DNA from: Magnetococcus sp. PR-3
GTDB taxonomy: Bacteria > Pseudomonadota > Magnetococcia > Magnetococcales > Magnetococcaceae
Length of the DNA: 64,000 bases
NCBI RefSeq assembly: GCF_036689865.1
Contig: NZ_JBAHUQ010000001.1
Span: 496,001-560,000, forward strand
Direction: 5' to 3'
The number at the start of each line of letters is the position of its first letter. Within the stretch, counting starts at the first letter, position 1. The position numbers were made by a program, and so were the translations under genes. Below are positions 28,907 to 37,667 of this stretch, piece after piece. The notes under the pieces are model-generated. The model made no database searches and was not told where the DNA came from. It saw only the letters and a program-made list of their open reading frames with translations.

Positions 28907-30421
28907 CTAAAACTGAAAATAGAGGAATTCGTTTACCTCATTCATGCGTAAAACGCTAAGGAATGCTAAGACCGACAATACCACACCCCAAAAGAGGCTG
29001 GGCCGCCAAAGCAAGAATGGGGATTTCCCTTTCTGCAACCAATGGGGGGGGATTTTCAGGGTATCTGTGACGATCTGGTGATCTCGCATTAGCTGAACCA
29101 GATTGGGGGCCCACCATACCAAAATCGCAGCTGCCGATAACCACGGCCAAGCCGCCAAAGCCACAGAGCTTGTCTCGACAGCATCTTTGCCACCAAAACC
29201 GAGCATGGCCTGATACATTTGCCCAGCTGTGCCTAGATCCGCCGATCGAAAGACCACCAGAGAGGCAAGGACACAAAGAAAAGTAAGCGGCACCCCCAGT
29301 AGAGAGTGATTCCACCAGCCATCTCGCTTCGACCATCCCCGTCGTTTTTTCCAGTTCCGCCAGCTCTGATTAATCGCCAGCAACACACCGTGAAACAACC
29401 CCCAGGCAACAAAGGTCCATTGGGCACCATGCCATAACCCCCCAAAAAGCATGGTGATGATAAAGCTCATCAGCGGCATGGTCCACAGGTTCATGCGCAC
29501 CTCCTTCATCGAGAGGGGCATGAAGAGGTACTCCTGCAAAAAGCGGGATAATGTCATATGCCAACGACGCCAAAACTCTAACATGCTGGATGCTTTAAAT
29601 GGCGCATTGAAGTTTATGGGCAAGCGAATACCAAACATCAATGCTAAGCCGATGGCCATCTCTGAGTAGCCGGAAAAATCGAAATAAAGTTGGAACGTAT
29701 AGGCCACGCCTCCTACCCAAGCAGTCAGGGTAGAGATGCTCCCGCCATGAGCCACGGAGTCAAAAACAGGGTTTGCCAATAAAGCGAGATTGTCAGCCAA
29801 CAGCACTTTCTTAGCCAGGCCAAGAATCAGGATTGAAATGCCCAAGGCGAAGATATCCGGCTGAAAGCGAAAAGTGCGCGCACTTTCAAACTGGGGCAAC
29901 ATCTCTTTGTGATGAACAATCGGCCCAGCAATCAATTGGGGGAAGAAACTGACAAACAAAGTATAACGAATGAAGTGAGGCTCTGCTTTTTTGAATTGAA
30001 AGGCGTCCACCAAATAGGCGACCTGCTGAAAGGTGAAAAAAGAGATGGCAAGGGGCAGGATGATAGGAACAACCTGCACCCCTACACCTGTCACCGCATT
30101 AAAATTATCGATGAAAAAATTGGTATATTTAAAATATCCCAACAGCGCCAAGTTGCCGAGCAAACCGCCCACTAACAACGGCATACGCCCATCATCTCGT
30201 AACCAGTTTTGACACAAGGATAGAGCAACGACATAGTTGAATAGGATAGACACACCAATAAGCAGCAGATAGATCGGGTTCCACCAACCGTAGAAAAACA
30301 GTGATGCGAAGGCAAGCCAGGTTATTGCGGCACTCTGCCCCCCCAGGCGGCCCAATAGATAAAACAGCACAAGTACTGTGGGCAGAAACGCGAGGAGAAA
30401 TATGTGTGAACTAAAAACCAT
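28907..30421 (-). CDS. MBOAT family O-acyltransferase (AlgI-like)
   Basis: A 504-residue multi-pass membrane protein. The N-terminus MVFSSHIFLLAFLP is nearly that of AlgI-type proteins, which fixes the start even though the ribosome site is weak. Further signatures are FDFSGYSEMAIGLALMFG, FWRRWHMTLSRFLQEY and GLWHGAQWTFVAWG, with the catalytic histidine at about 331. These proteins move acyl groups from a cytoplasmic donor across the inner membrane to exported polysaccharide or other acceptors. Here the genes upstream encode an acyl carrier protein, an FkbH-like loader and a MaoC/SDR protein, so the donor could be an ACP-bound unusual acyl group rather than acetyl-CoA. The SGNH-like partner follows directly. 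Confidence 0.93.
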   Translation of the reverse strand: MVFSSHIFLLAFLPTVLVLFYLLGRLGGQSAAITWLAFASLFFYGWWNPIYLLLIGVSILFNYVVALSLCQNWLRDDGRMPLLVGGLLGNLALLGYFKYTNFFIDNFNAVTGVGVQVVPIILPLAISFFTFQQVAYLVDAFQFKKAEPHFIRYTLFVSFFPQLIAGPIVHHKEMLPQFESARTFRFQPDIFALGISILILGLAKKVLLADNLALLANPVFDSVAHGGSISTLTAWVGGVAYTFQLYFDFSGYSEMAIGLALMFGIRLPINFNAPFKASSMLEFWRRWHMTLSRFLQEYLFMPLSMKEVRMNLWTMPLMSFIITMLFGGLWHGAQWTFVAWGLFHGVLLAINQSWRNWKKRRGWSKRDGWWNHSLLGVPLTFLCVLASLVVFRSADLGTAGQMYQAMLGFGGKDAVETSSVALAAWPWLSAAAILVWWAPNLVQLMRDHQIVTDTLKIPPHWLQKGKSPFLLWRPSLFWGVVLSVLAFLSVLRMNEVNEFLYFQF

Positions 30422-30459
30422 TCAAACAACCACTATAGATAGATTAGCGAGGAAGAGCA

Positions 30460-31893
30460 TTAACTACGAGCGCACTGTTTCAAAAGGGTTATCACTTCCG
30501 GAACAGGGTCTTTTACTAATTCAGCATCTAGCATGCCAGTTTGATCGGTCAAGAGCCTGGGAAGACGGGGGGTAAGAACGGCAAGGGATGGATGTTGAGC
30601 TTCAAGATAGCGACCACAAATCTCTAATGCCGACTTAGCGCCAGCATATTCAAGGGCACCCACAGTTGGCTCAGCAACAAAAATGGTACTGGGCTGAAGC
30701 ATAACCATTGGTTGTGCCGGTTGTTGCTTATCGGCCATCGCTACTTCAGCAAGACGCATAAAAGGGGCCACATAGTAGCTCATATATTTGTCAAATAGAG
30801 ACTGCTGCCAGCCCTGATAGGGGTTTAGGCTAATGGCTGGTGTCGCAAAGTAAGTCAACAGGTCAAAAGGACCCTTCTGCCATAATTCAGGCCAAGGATT
30901 GGGGGTACACTGCAATACGTTCAGAGGACTGGAAGTTAAGAGCAAGGATTCCTGGCTGGCCTCTTGTATGAGTTGATCAACTTCCTGGCTCCCGCGGTGA
31001 TAGGTAACATGCACCTGCGCCCCCATGGCCAGGGCTACTTTAGCGATAACCTCCCCTACTCCTCGGCTACCGCCTACGACCAAGACCCGACGCCCAACTA
31101 AAAGCTCAGGAGATACCTGTTGGCGCAAAGCTGCCAAGCTAACTTGCTTCACAGGAACAGAACGTACAAAGGCGCTAACACCCCCCTTACCCATAGCCCC
31201 TTCAAGAGAGAGTTCCAAAAGACGGCGTGCCTCGTCTGCATGGGTAACTCGATAGGTTAAACAGGGATCCTCATGGGTATGTATGGAAGCAAAGCGGAAG
31301 GTAAAGCCACCAAACAGGGAGTGTTCACCCGGCAACCACATCCCCACCAAACGGGTTAGGGCTAACAGCACTGCGGCCTGATCACCTTGTAGTCGCCGCC
31401 CTAAATGGGGGAATAACGCCCTGCCTTCTGCACAGGACCAGTGGAGGGGTATGGTACCTTCGGCGGCGACAATCTCTTTCCAATCTGCCCGGTGTGGAGC
31501 CATCATCTCAGGCAGATCAGGTCGAGCCACAGCCTTGACTTCAGCAGCTGGGATCAGCTGACCGGACAGGGTTGTGCAAATGTGTGACTGGGCTTGTAAT
31601 TTAATCCGAAAATGCCCGCCCTCTTTTTTCTGCAATTGATGAGTAAAGGGTTGATCATGTCCTATGGGACGGCTGAAACGTACCTTCAGCTTCACCAAGG
31701 CATGGGGGCGCTCGCACTGAGCTAGCAGTAGGTCAAGTGCCAACATAACCCCGTGCAGACCATGCACCACCGATTGACCAAAGGGCAAGCGACGTGCGTA
31801 TAAGGGGTCAAGATGAATGGGGTTGTGGTCACCGGAAAGCTTGGCAAAAGCTTGACTTTGGGCATGAGAGATCTTCATCGGGTTTGTCGCCAC
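30460..31893 (-). CDS. MaoC-like hotdog / short-chain dehydrogenase fusion
   Basis: A 477-residue two-part protein. The N-terminal part is a MaoC-type hotdog: FAKLSGDHNPIHLDP (about 16-30) carries the Asp/His hydratase signature, followed by LPFGQSVVHG. A second, weaker hotdog-like stretch may span about 130-250. The C-terminal part is an SDR Rossmann domain with RVLVVGGSRGVGE (about 269-281) and YAGAKSALE in the YxxxK position. Hotdog hydratases and SDR reductases process acyl-thioesters, so this fusion could tailor the acyl group on the neighbouring carrier protein. Translation begins at GTG 31893, 14 bases after the FkbH-like stop; an internal ATG at 31878 is the alternative. Reaction and direction cannot be read from sequence. 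Confidence 0.83.
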   Translation of the reverse strand: MATNPMKISHAQSQAFAKLSGDHNPIHLDPLYARRLPFGQSVVHGLHGVMLALDLLLAQCERPHALVKLKVRFSRPIGHDQPFTHQLQKKEGGHFRIKLQAQSHICTTLSGQLIPAAEVKAVARPDLPEMMAPHRADWKEIVAAEGTIPLHWSCAEGRALFPHLGRRLQGDQAAVLLALTRLVGMWLPGEHSLFGGFTFRFASIHTHEDPCLTYRVTHADEARRLLELSLEGAMGKGGVSAFVRSVPVKQVSLAALRQQVSPELLVGRRVLVVGGSRGVGEVIAKVALAMGAQVHVTYHRGSQEVDQLIQEASQESLLLTSSPLNVLQCTPNPWPELWQKGPFDLLTYFATPAISLNPYQGWQQSLFDKYMSYYVAPFMRLAEVAMADKQQPAQPMVMLQPSTIFVAEPTVGALEYAGAKSALEICGRYLEAQHPSLAVLTPRLPRLLTDQTGMLDAELVKDPVPEVITLLKQCARS

Positions 31894-31907
31894 AACCTGA
31901 TCTTTCT

Positions 31908-33818
31908 TTACGCTTGATCTTCAACAGAGATTGTTTGGTAAGGCATCATTTCAATACAATGTTTGCGGGACTCATAGCGGGTTAAATCTAGAGACCAACA
32001 CTCATCATCACCAGACATGGGGGAAAAACCAAAATCCACAAACAGTGTTTGGATCACCTTATTCCGTTGGGTGGGGAGATAGCGCCCCACCAGGATTTTC
32101 ACCCCTCGACGCCGTGCCTGGGCAACTAGCTCATTGAGCATGGCATGTTCCACCTGCCGGTTAAACACTCGGCAACTCATGACCCATAGATCGATATACC
32201 AGTGCTGTTCATCCATATGCCCAGCTATCGCACTGATCAAGCCATGATCTCCAAATCGGTCTTGAAGACGCATCTGCACACCAAAACGGTCTTCTTGGAT
32301 CTGGTAGGCCGCAACCTCCTCTTCCGTTACGCGCAAGGTGGTACAATTGAACTGGTTAGTCTTGTTAATCAGCTGCGTGACCCGACGGCGATCTTGTGCA
32401 TTAAAGCCCCCCATTTGTCCTTGCATGGCCAGCGAAATGAGAAAATCGGTCAAATCAAGAGTGCTGAGCTGAAGCTGTTGACGCTGCTGTTCGGCACGAT
32501 ATTGATCGGCCCGCAGAGTATCCTCCTGGGTAAAACGAAGGCTTTCAAACCAACCGCCACCCAGAAGCGTCCAACCATAATAGGCAGGATCTTCGGGCAG
32601 CTCCACCACAGCTACCTGAGGAAAAGCCGTACGAACTTGCTCACGCTCAGCAGGGTTATCATCTACAAACACCAGACTATCTAGACCGATATTAAGTTGG
32701 AGGGCTATGGCCTTTAAATTTTCTGACTTGGGGTTCCAGTTGGCCATAAACACCGCAATATCCGCCTCTTTCAAAACCATATCCTGATGGGCACGAAAAG
32801 GCTGTAGAGCGGTTTCTTCCTGATTTTTGGAGCAGACCGCGAGAATAACACCTCGCTTTTTTAAGGAGAGTACTAGCTTCTGAAAAGCAACAAACGCCTC
32901 CCCCATGGGATCGCCCTGGCCAAGCACAATGCCATCCAAGCCATCATCACCGATGACACCCCCCCACAACGTATTATCCAAGTCCAGAACCAAACATTTA
33001 CGCGTTTGGCCAAGATTTGCTGCCAACAAACGACAGACATGATCTCCATACAAAGGCAGAAAAGCCGGATCAAAGGGAAGTTTGGCCAGATGCCACTTAA
33101 TCGGATCAAACCACCTTGTGGAACCTATTTGCATCACAAGGTGGGCAAGATCCAAAAGAACCCACCCCTGTTTATAGGCTTCATCCCGGAGCATCTGGTT
33201 GAATTGCTCAATTTGAAAGGACTGGCCCTGTGGTATGCGGCTCTCCAAATGGCCCAAAAGCGCCAGCGGGGGAGGAACGATGGTATGCACCAAAATGTTT
33301 TTTACACCATTTTGGCTTAAGGCATGCGCCAGTTTAGTGAGGTATTGAAGCGCCTCCTTGGCGGGTTCATGCTCAGAAGAATCCCCCTCGCTTCCAGAGA
33401 GCTCTAATCCGTTATGGTCCAGAAACATCAACACACCATCAGGAGTGTTGGCAAGTAACGGAGAGTTCGGGTTTAAAGCCTCCATGGCGGTTTGATTGAA
33501 CCCACCCGTGGTCACCTCCAGCTGCAAGCCATGACGCAAACCACTGGCGATTAATATCGGAGCCAGCATATCCAACGTACAGTTACCGGTGACAGCCAAT
33601 TTAAAAGGCCTTAAAAGCCGCCCCACCTCACTCTTGGGGCTCGGCAGAGCCGAACAGGCACGGGACAGAGTCATCAACTGTCGGTCATCCAGTCGATAAA
33701 GGGCGAGATCCAAGGCCTCAAGCCACGGGTTGGCGCTGGTCGGCAGTTGCTTACACTGGGCTTTAAAATCAGCGGGAGGATGAGGCAACCAAGGAAGATC
33801 TTCTAAGAGGTAGCGCAT
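31908..33818 (-). CDS. FkbH-like HAD-IIIC protein
   Basis: A 636-residue protein of the FkbH class. Residues about 70-270 form a leading SGNH-like region. The HAD core begins with CLVLDLDNTLWGGVIGDDG (the DxD pair at 279-281), followed by LAVCSKNQEETA and VFVDDNPAEREQV. The C-terminal part (HWYIDLWVMSCRVFNRQVE, then an RRGVKILVGRY strand) looks like a GNAT-type domain. FkbH proteins take 1,3-bisphosphoglycerate, remove a phosphate and load a glyceryl group onto an acyl carrier protein, as in methoxymalonyl-ACP synthesis. A gene for a carrier protein ends 15 bases upstream, which fits this reaction. The final product in this operon is unknown but is likely delivered to the MBOAT protein. Confidence 0.92.
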   Translation of the reverse strand: MRYLLEDLPWLPHPPADFKAQCKQLPTSANPWLEALDLALYRLDDRQLMTLSRACSALPSPKSEVGRLLRPFKLAVTGNCTLDMLAPILIASGLRHGLQLEVTTGGFNQTAMEALNPNSPLLANTPDGVLMFLDHNGLELSGSEGDSSEHEPAKEALQYLTKLAHALSQNGVKNILVHTIVPPPLALLGHLESRIPQGQSFQIEQFNQMLRDEAYKQGWVLLDLAHLVMQIGSTRWFDPIKWHLAKLPFDPAFLPLYGDHVCRLLAANLGQTRKCLVLDLDNTLWGGVIGDDGLDGIVLGQGDPMGEAFVAFQKLVLSLKKRGVILAVCSKNQEETALQPFRAHQDMVLKEADIAVFMANWNPKSENLKAIALQLNIGLDSLVFVDDNPAEREQVRTAFPQVAVVELPEDPAYYGWTLLGGGWFESLRFTQEDTLRADQYRAEQQRQQLQLSTLDLTDFLISLAMQGQMGGFNAQDRRRVTQLINKTNQFNCTTLRVTEEEVAAYQIQEDRFGVQMRLQDRFGDHGLISAIAGHMDEQHWYIDLWVMSCRVFNRQVEHAMLNELVAQARRRGVKILVGRYLPTQRNKVIQTLFVDFGFSPMSGDDECWSLDLTRYESRKHCIEMMPYQTISVEDQA

Positions 33819-33833
33819 AACAAATGGTTCGAG

Positions 33834-34082
33834 TCAGCTGTTGAGCTTGGAAAGAATCATCTGCACAAATTCTCCCACATTACGATTACCACTAACCTCA
33901 ACGGTTGAGAAACGAATGTTCAGGGCCCGCTCAACGGCCACTAACATTTGGATATTACTCATGCTGTCCCACTCTTCAATATCCTGGGCCGAGGTTTGAG
34001 GGCTCAGATCTAATTCATCCAGATCGAACACATCCACAAAAACCTCTGTAAGCATCTCATATATCTCATCTTCTTTCATCAT
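33834..34082 (-). CDS. Acyl carrier protein
   Basis: An 82-residue acidic protein with the phosphopantetheine attachment site in EEWDSMSNIQML, Ser40 within the DSM motif. Length and helix pattern are those of standalone acyl carrier proteins. Two adjacent Met codons open the gene (34082 and 34079); AAGG lies four or seven bases upstream respectively, so the second may be used. It heads the five-gene operon with the FkbH-like protein 15 bases downstream, and is presumably the carrier on which the glyceryl-derived group is built. It is too specialised in context to be the fatty-acid ACP. Confidence 0.92.
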   Translation of the reverse strand: MMKEDEIYEMLTEVFVDVFDLDELDLSPQTSAQDIEEWDSMSNIQMLVAVERALNIRFSTVEVSGNRNVGEFVQMILSKLNS

Positions 34083-35560
34083 TCGACCTTACTTCCCTAG
34101 CGTTTGGTTCAGACTAATGGACGGGCACTATCGTTTCAGTTTCCAAGGTCTCTACCGGCTGATCATATACGCAATAACAGCCATCACCACGACATTTTGC
34201 ACGCAAACAGTGCTGAAGGTATGGATCCACAGATGCAGACCATTCATCACGCTTGACATGAACGAAACCTGGGCTCATTCGACAGACACCAACAACCACC
34301 AAAAAGGATATCATCCTTATAGAACCCATTTATCACAAATAACATACAGGCCATACAACACGTTATTTAGCCGTCACAACAGGCTTTTTTATAAGTCAAT
34401 TCGGATAACCTGAGTATGGCTCTAACGGACCATACATTCCATGGTGAGCGTCCACCATCGTTATTTACGCATAATCTTTGCCATCATGACCTATTGAGGA
34501 TGCAATGACACGGTCATTTAAACATTGATTAATACACCTATACGTTATTGATCTATGATGGCTAAAAACAGTGGGCATCCATGACAAATAACGATGCTAT
34601 AACAACAGTCGGAAACATCCACTCTTTTAAAGACGCATAAAAGGCCAACAGCTCACGACGTTGCAACAGGGGACTTTCCACACTTTTCTTTGAGAGGGCT
34701 CTTTTAAAAATCCACATACCAGCCATACCGGTAAAAGAGTCATATTCCTCACCTCAATAGCGACCTATTTTGGGCAAAGCTCTCCCTATAGGTACAAGCA
34801 GGCTACAGAGTCTGTTGAAAGATAAAAAAGAGTCAGGCCAGTCGCTTAAACTGGAGAATGAGATATCTTTCTTAACACGATTGTCATAACAGCTTGAACT
34901 CTTCTGCGGCGGGCAGCTCTATTATCCTTCACTCTATCGCGACACGCTGAAAACCATACAATCCCCCCCAGTCACCGACCTCTTTGATTGGCCATAAAGC
35001 TGCTTATATAAACAGGCGGGACACAGGCTACCCACAAAGATGGCATTTGGCCAAAACCGATAGCCTCGAGAGCCTAACCCATCCCTTTACATCATCAAGT
35101 TTGTTCGATAAGCGCATCTTTTATTTCGATCGTTTCTTCAGATCTTTCACCAGACCTATCAACGCAGGTGGGGGAAACCTCCTGAGGATCCTCTCCTATA
35201 TGAAATGATAGAAGACGTTCGAAACCAAAAAAGAGTACTCAGAAAAAAACAACAAACCGAGAAAACGCAAAGACAGCGTTTATAACCAAGACCATCTCTC
35301 AGCCCATTCAAAATTGGCTTTGCGGGCAACACATATGGATTGATATAAGCTAAATTTCTGGTTTTGTCCGATCAATGCAGGTTGGGTAAGGTGTCTGGTC
35401 GGAACAGCTGATAGATAAAAACACCTAAAATATAAAGCACAGAAAAAACGGTTTCTCCAAAAAAAGTTATTCGTTCCCTTCTATCGATCCATTGACCCTA
35501 TCCAAACACTATTGCACCATAGCTCCCTTTAAAAAAACACGCCAACAAAGGGAGGGCGCC
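34083..35560. other. Long intergenic region, no gene seen
   Basis: About 1.5 kb lies between the acyl operon (leftward) and a rightward pair. It must contain both promoters. The open frames are short, lack ribosome sites and have unconvincing composition. The sequence looks more A/T-rich than the neighbouring genes. No tRNA-like fold, transposase remnant or repeat could be supported by eye. Confidence 0.4.
35550..35556 (+). promoter_or_regulatory. RBS deciding small-protein start
   Basis: GGGAGGG ends four bases before the ATG at 35561. It supports that start over an in-frame ATG at 35492 that has no such site. Confidence 0.55.
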
Positions 35561-35845
35561 ATGCAGCCCCACTCTATGCTGTTGGACAATGCGCTGGATG
35601 CCATTGAACAGCAGATTCGATCCGACCAATTTCCCGAAGCCCGTCGCGCACTGGCTCACTTGATCCGATCAGGTTTTGAGGTCATCGAAGCTCGGCGCAT
35701 GATGGCAAAAGTCTTCATCCATGAGCTTTTTATGGTAAAAAACCATCGTCAACCCTTTGATCGCAATCGCTACGGCGCCATGCTTATGCAGCTACCTAAA
35801 CTACCGATCAATGCGCAATGCGCAGAAAACAGTGGTCATGACTGA
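35561..35845 (+). CDS. Small protein of unknown function
   Basis: A 94-residue soluble protein (MQPHSMLLDNALDAIEQQI...) with strong helical propensity and no signal or membrane segment. The middle (FPEARRALAHLIRSGFEVIEARRMM) could form a helical hairpin. I do not recognise a family. The strong GGGAGGG site points to ATG 35561. The stop is 41 bases before the LIM-domain peptidase on the same strand, so the two may be cotranscribed. A partner, adaptor or substrate of the peptidase is possible but not shown. Confidence 0.65.
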   Translation: MQPHSMLLDNALDAIEQQIRSDQFPEARRALAHLIRSGFEVIEARRMMAKVFIHELFMVKNHRQPFDRNRYGAMLMQLPKLPINAQCAENSGHD

Positions 35846-35886
35846 TCGTTACGTTTTGAGACTCTGCAGCATGGCGGACTAACCTT

Positions 35887-36996
35887 GTGAAGTGCCAAAA
35901 ATGTAGAAGAGAGATCTCAGGGCGTTACCTTAAGACACCACAGGGCGCTCTTCACCCTGCCTGTTTTGTCTGTCATTCTTGTGGTAAGCCCATAAGGGAT
36001 GGGACTTTCTCAACCCACAAAGGTCACCCCTACCACCCCAGTTGCCATACGCAACAGCACGCGCCCAAGTGTGCCAAATGTCACCAGCCGATTACGGATA
36101 AAATAATGCGGGGTATGGGCCGAGACTGGCACCCTGATTGTTTTACTTGCGCCGCATGCCATAAGCGTATCAAAAAGAAGTTTGCCGAGCATAAGGGGGT
36201 ACCCTTTCATGAAAACTGCTTGATTAAAACCAATGCCCCACGCTGCCAGATCTGCAACAAGCCCATGGCAAAAACCTTTATCCAAGATGCCTGGGACAAT
36301 CAGTATTGTGCAGACCATCAAAAACGTCTTGTAAAATGCCAAAGTTGTGGCCGCTTAATTTCCGAGGCATTAACAAGAGGTGGGGTTGAGCATCGAGGTG
36401 GTCCTTCCATCTGTAACCTCTGCCACCCGACAGCCATTTTAGATTCAAAGCAAGCTTCACAACTGACGCGATCTGTGTGTGCTTTTCTTTCCAAGCTAAA
36501 CCTAGATATTGACCCAACAACAATTCCGCTCACTCTTGTTAACAACAAAACCCTTCGCAAAGCATCCAAAAACCGTCGAGATGAGGTCCGGGGACTCTGC
36601 CGAACGCGCACGACGATGCAAGGCAAAAAGGTTATGGATCATCGGCCCGAGGAGATTCTAATTTTAAAAGGATTACCAAAAGAACATTTCTGCATGGTGG
36701 CGGTACATGAGTTCACTCATGCATGGATTGCATGGCACAAGGTGCGGGGTCTATCTAAACGTGATGAGGAAGGACTCTGCTGTTTAATGGAGTTTTTGTG
36801 GCTGCGTGAACAAAAAACACCGATGGCTAAGTTTCGTTTAAAGCAACTGAACGATTCCAAAGACCCGATCTATGGAAAAGGCTTAACCCAGGCAAAAGCC
36901 GCCTTAAAACAGCACGGTTTACCAACCATATTAAGCTCCATACGAACAGAAAAACGGTTACCACGGATTGGACTGTTAGGAAAATTCCTGACGTAA
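35887..36996 (+). CDS. LIM-domain zinc peptidase, DA1-like
   Basis: A 369-residue soluble protein with an unusual plan for a bacterium. Residues 3-53 and about 62-112 fit the LIM zinc-finger pattern (Cx2C, HxxC, Cx2C, Cx2C, final HxxC); examples are CQKC, LHPACFVCHSC, then CAKC, WHPDCFTCAAC. A third Cys-rich segment (about 120-180) resembles the LIM-like region of DA1. The C-terminal half carries HEFTHAW (His274, Glu275, His278), then RDEEGLCCLMEFLWL, where Glu294 or Glu295 would be the third zinc ligand. This matches the HExxH and EEG blocks of plant DA1 peptidases. Those cleave growth regulators after ubiquitin-dependent activation; no ubiquitin-binding motif is seen here. GTG is the only usable start. 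The substrate is unknown. The fold and metal sites are well supported. Confidence 0.9.
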   Translation: MKCQKCRREISGRYLKTPQGALHPACFVCHSCGKPIRDGTFSTHKGHPYHPSCHTQQHAPKCAKCHQPITDKIMRGMGRDWHPDCFTCAACHKRIKKKFAEHKGVPFHENCLIKTNAPRCQICNKPMAKTFIQDAWDNQYCADHQKRLVKCQSCGRLISEALTRGGVEHRGGPSICNLCHPTAILDSKQASQLTRSVCAFLSKLNLDIDPTTIPLTLVNNKTLRKASKNRRDEVRGLCRTRTTMQGKKVMDHRPEEILILKGLPKEHFCMVAVHEFTHAWIAWHKVRGLSKRDEEGLCCLMEFLWLREQKTPMAKFRLKQLNDSKDPIYGKGLTQAKAALKQHGLPTILSSIRTEKRLPRIGLLGKFLT

Positions 36997-37667
36997 ACCG
37001 TGACCATTGTGCTCAGCATAGTATGCAGATTATCCCATAGGGTGCTGTTCAATCATCATTCACTTGCTTATGACGTAATGTGCAAACCTTCTTCTCTATT
37101 CTATGTTCAAAATGATCGCCCCTCATGGCCTTTTCACCCCAGGGATAGACTTGCCTGAGATCAAAAAACCGGTGACAGAGCTATGGTTGGGGAGATAAAG
37201 AAGCTCGGCTGCCACTTGGGGTCTACAACGGCCTCGAACATTCTATAATGCGGTTGCGCCCTACCCCCAAGAAGGAGAAAAAAAGCCAGCCATGCCAGAA
37301 AATCAGAGCTGATTTTGCTTCCCCCCCACGACCCACAGTAAACATGCTTGGACCTATTCAATGGGAGCGACAACCGCTTAACTACGGATTGACGGTGAGA
37401 TCAAAACCATCCCACAATTGGGTAACCTGCCCACCACTGTCACGAACGTCAGCCTTGCTGAAACGTCCCTTTGGGATGTTCAAAAAGCAAGGCCTCCTTC
37501 ATAAGAGCCCTTGCTCTCTAAGGTCTGAAAACCAGGCTTTTTGCCACCACGATTGCACGCCCCTTCTGATCAGCCATTTAGAGCTTAAGGAGCCATCCGT
37601 CGTAGATAATCAGAGCCGATTCTGTTTTTCCTCATCGCCCAAAACCGACCGAAAACTTGCTCGGCCC
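36997..37667. other. Intergenic region with diverged direct repeat
   Basis: About 0.67 kb lies between convergent genes. Two related stretches, about 37299-37370 and 37606-37684, share AATCAGAGC(C/T)GATT and a distal (A/T)TGGGAGC block with roughly two-thirds identity by eye. The second copy runs into the stop of the MscS-fusion gene. This could be a partial duplication of that gene's 3' end or a decayed element. No intact gene was recognised. Confidence 0.4.
37486..37515 (-). terminator. Possible terminator downstream of the TpsA/MscS operon
   Basis: On the minus strand, AGCAAGG and CCTTGCT form a perfect 7-bp stem around a 16-base loop and are followed directly by TTTTG. It lies about 150 bases after the MscS-fusion stop and could end the long surface-protein operon. 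Confidence 0.4.
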
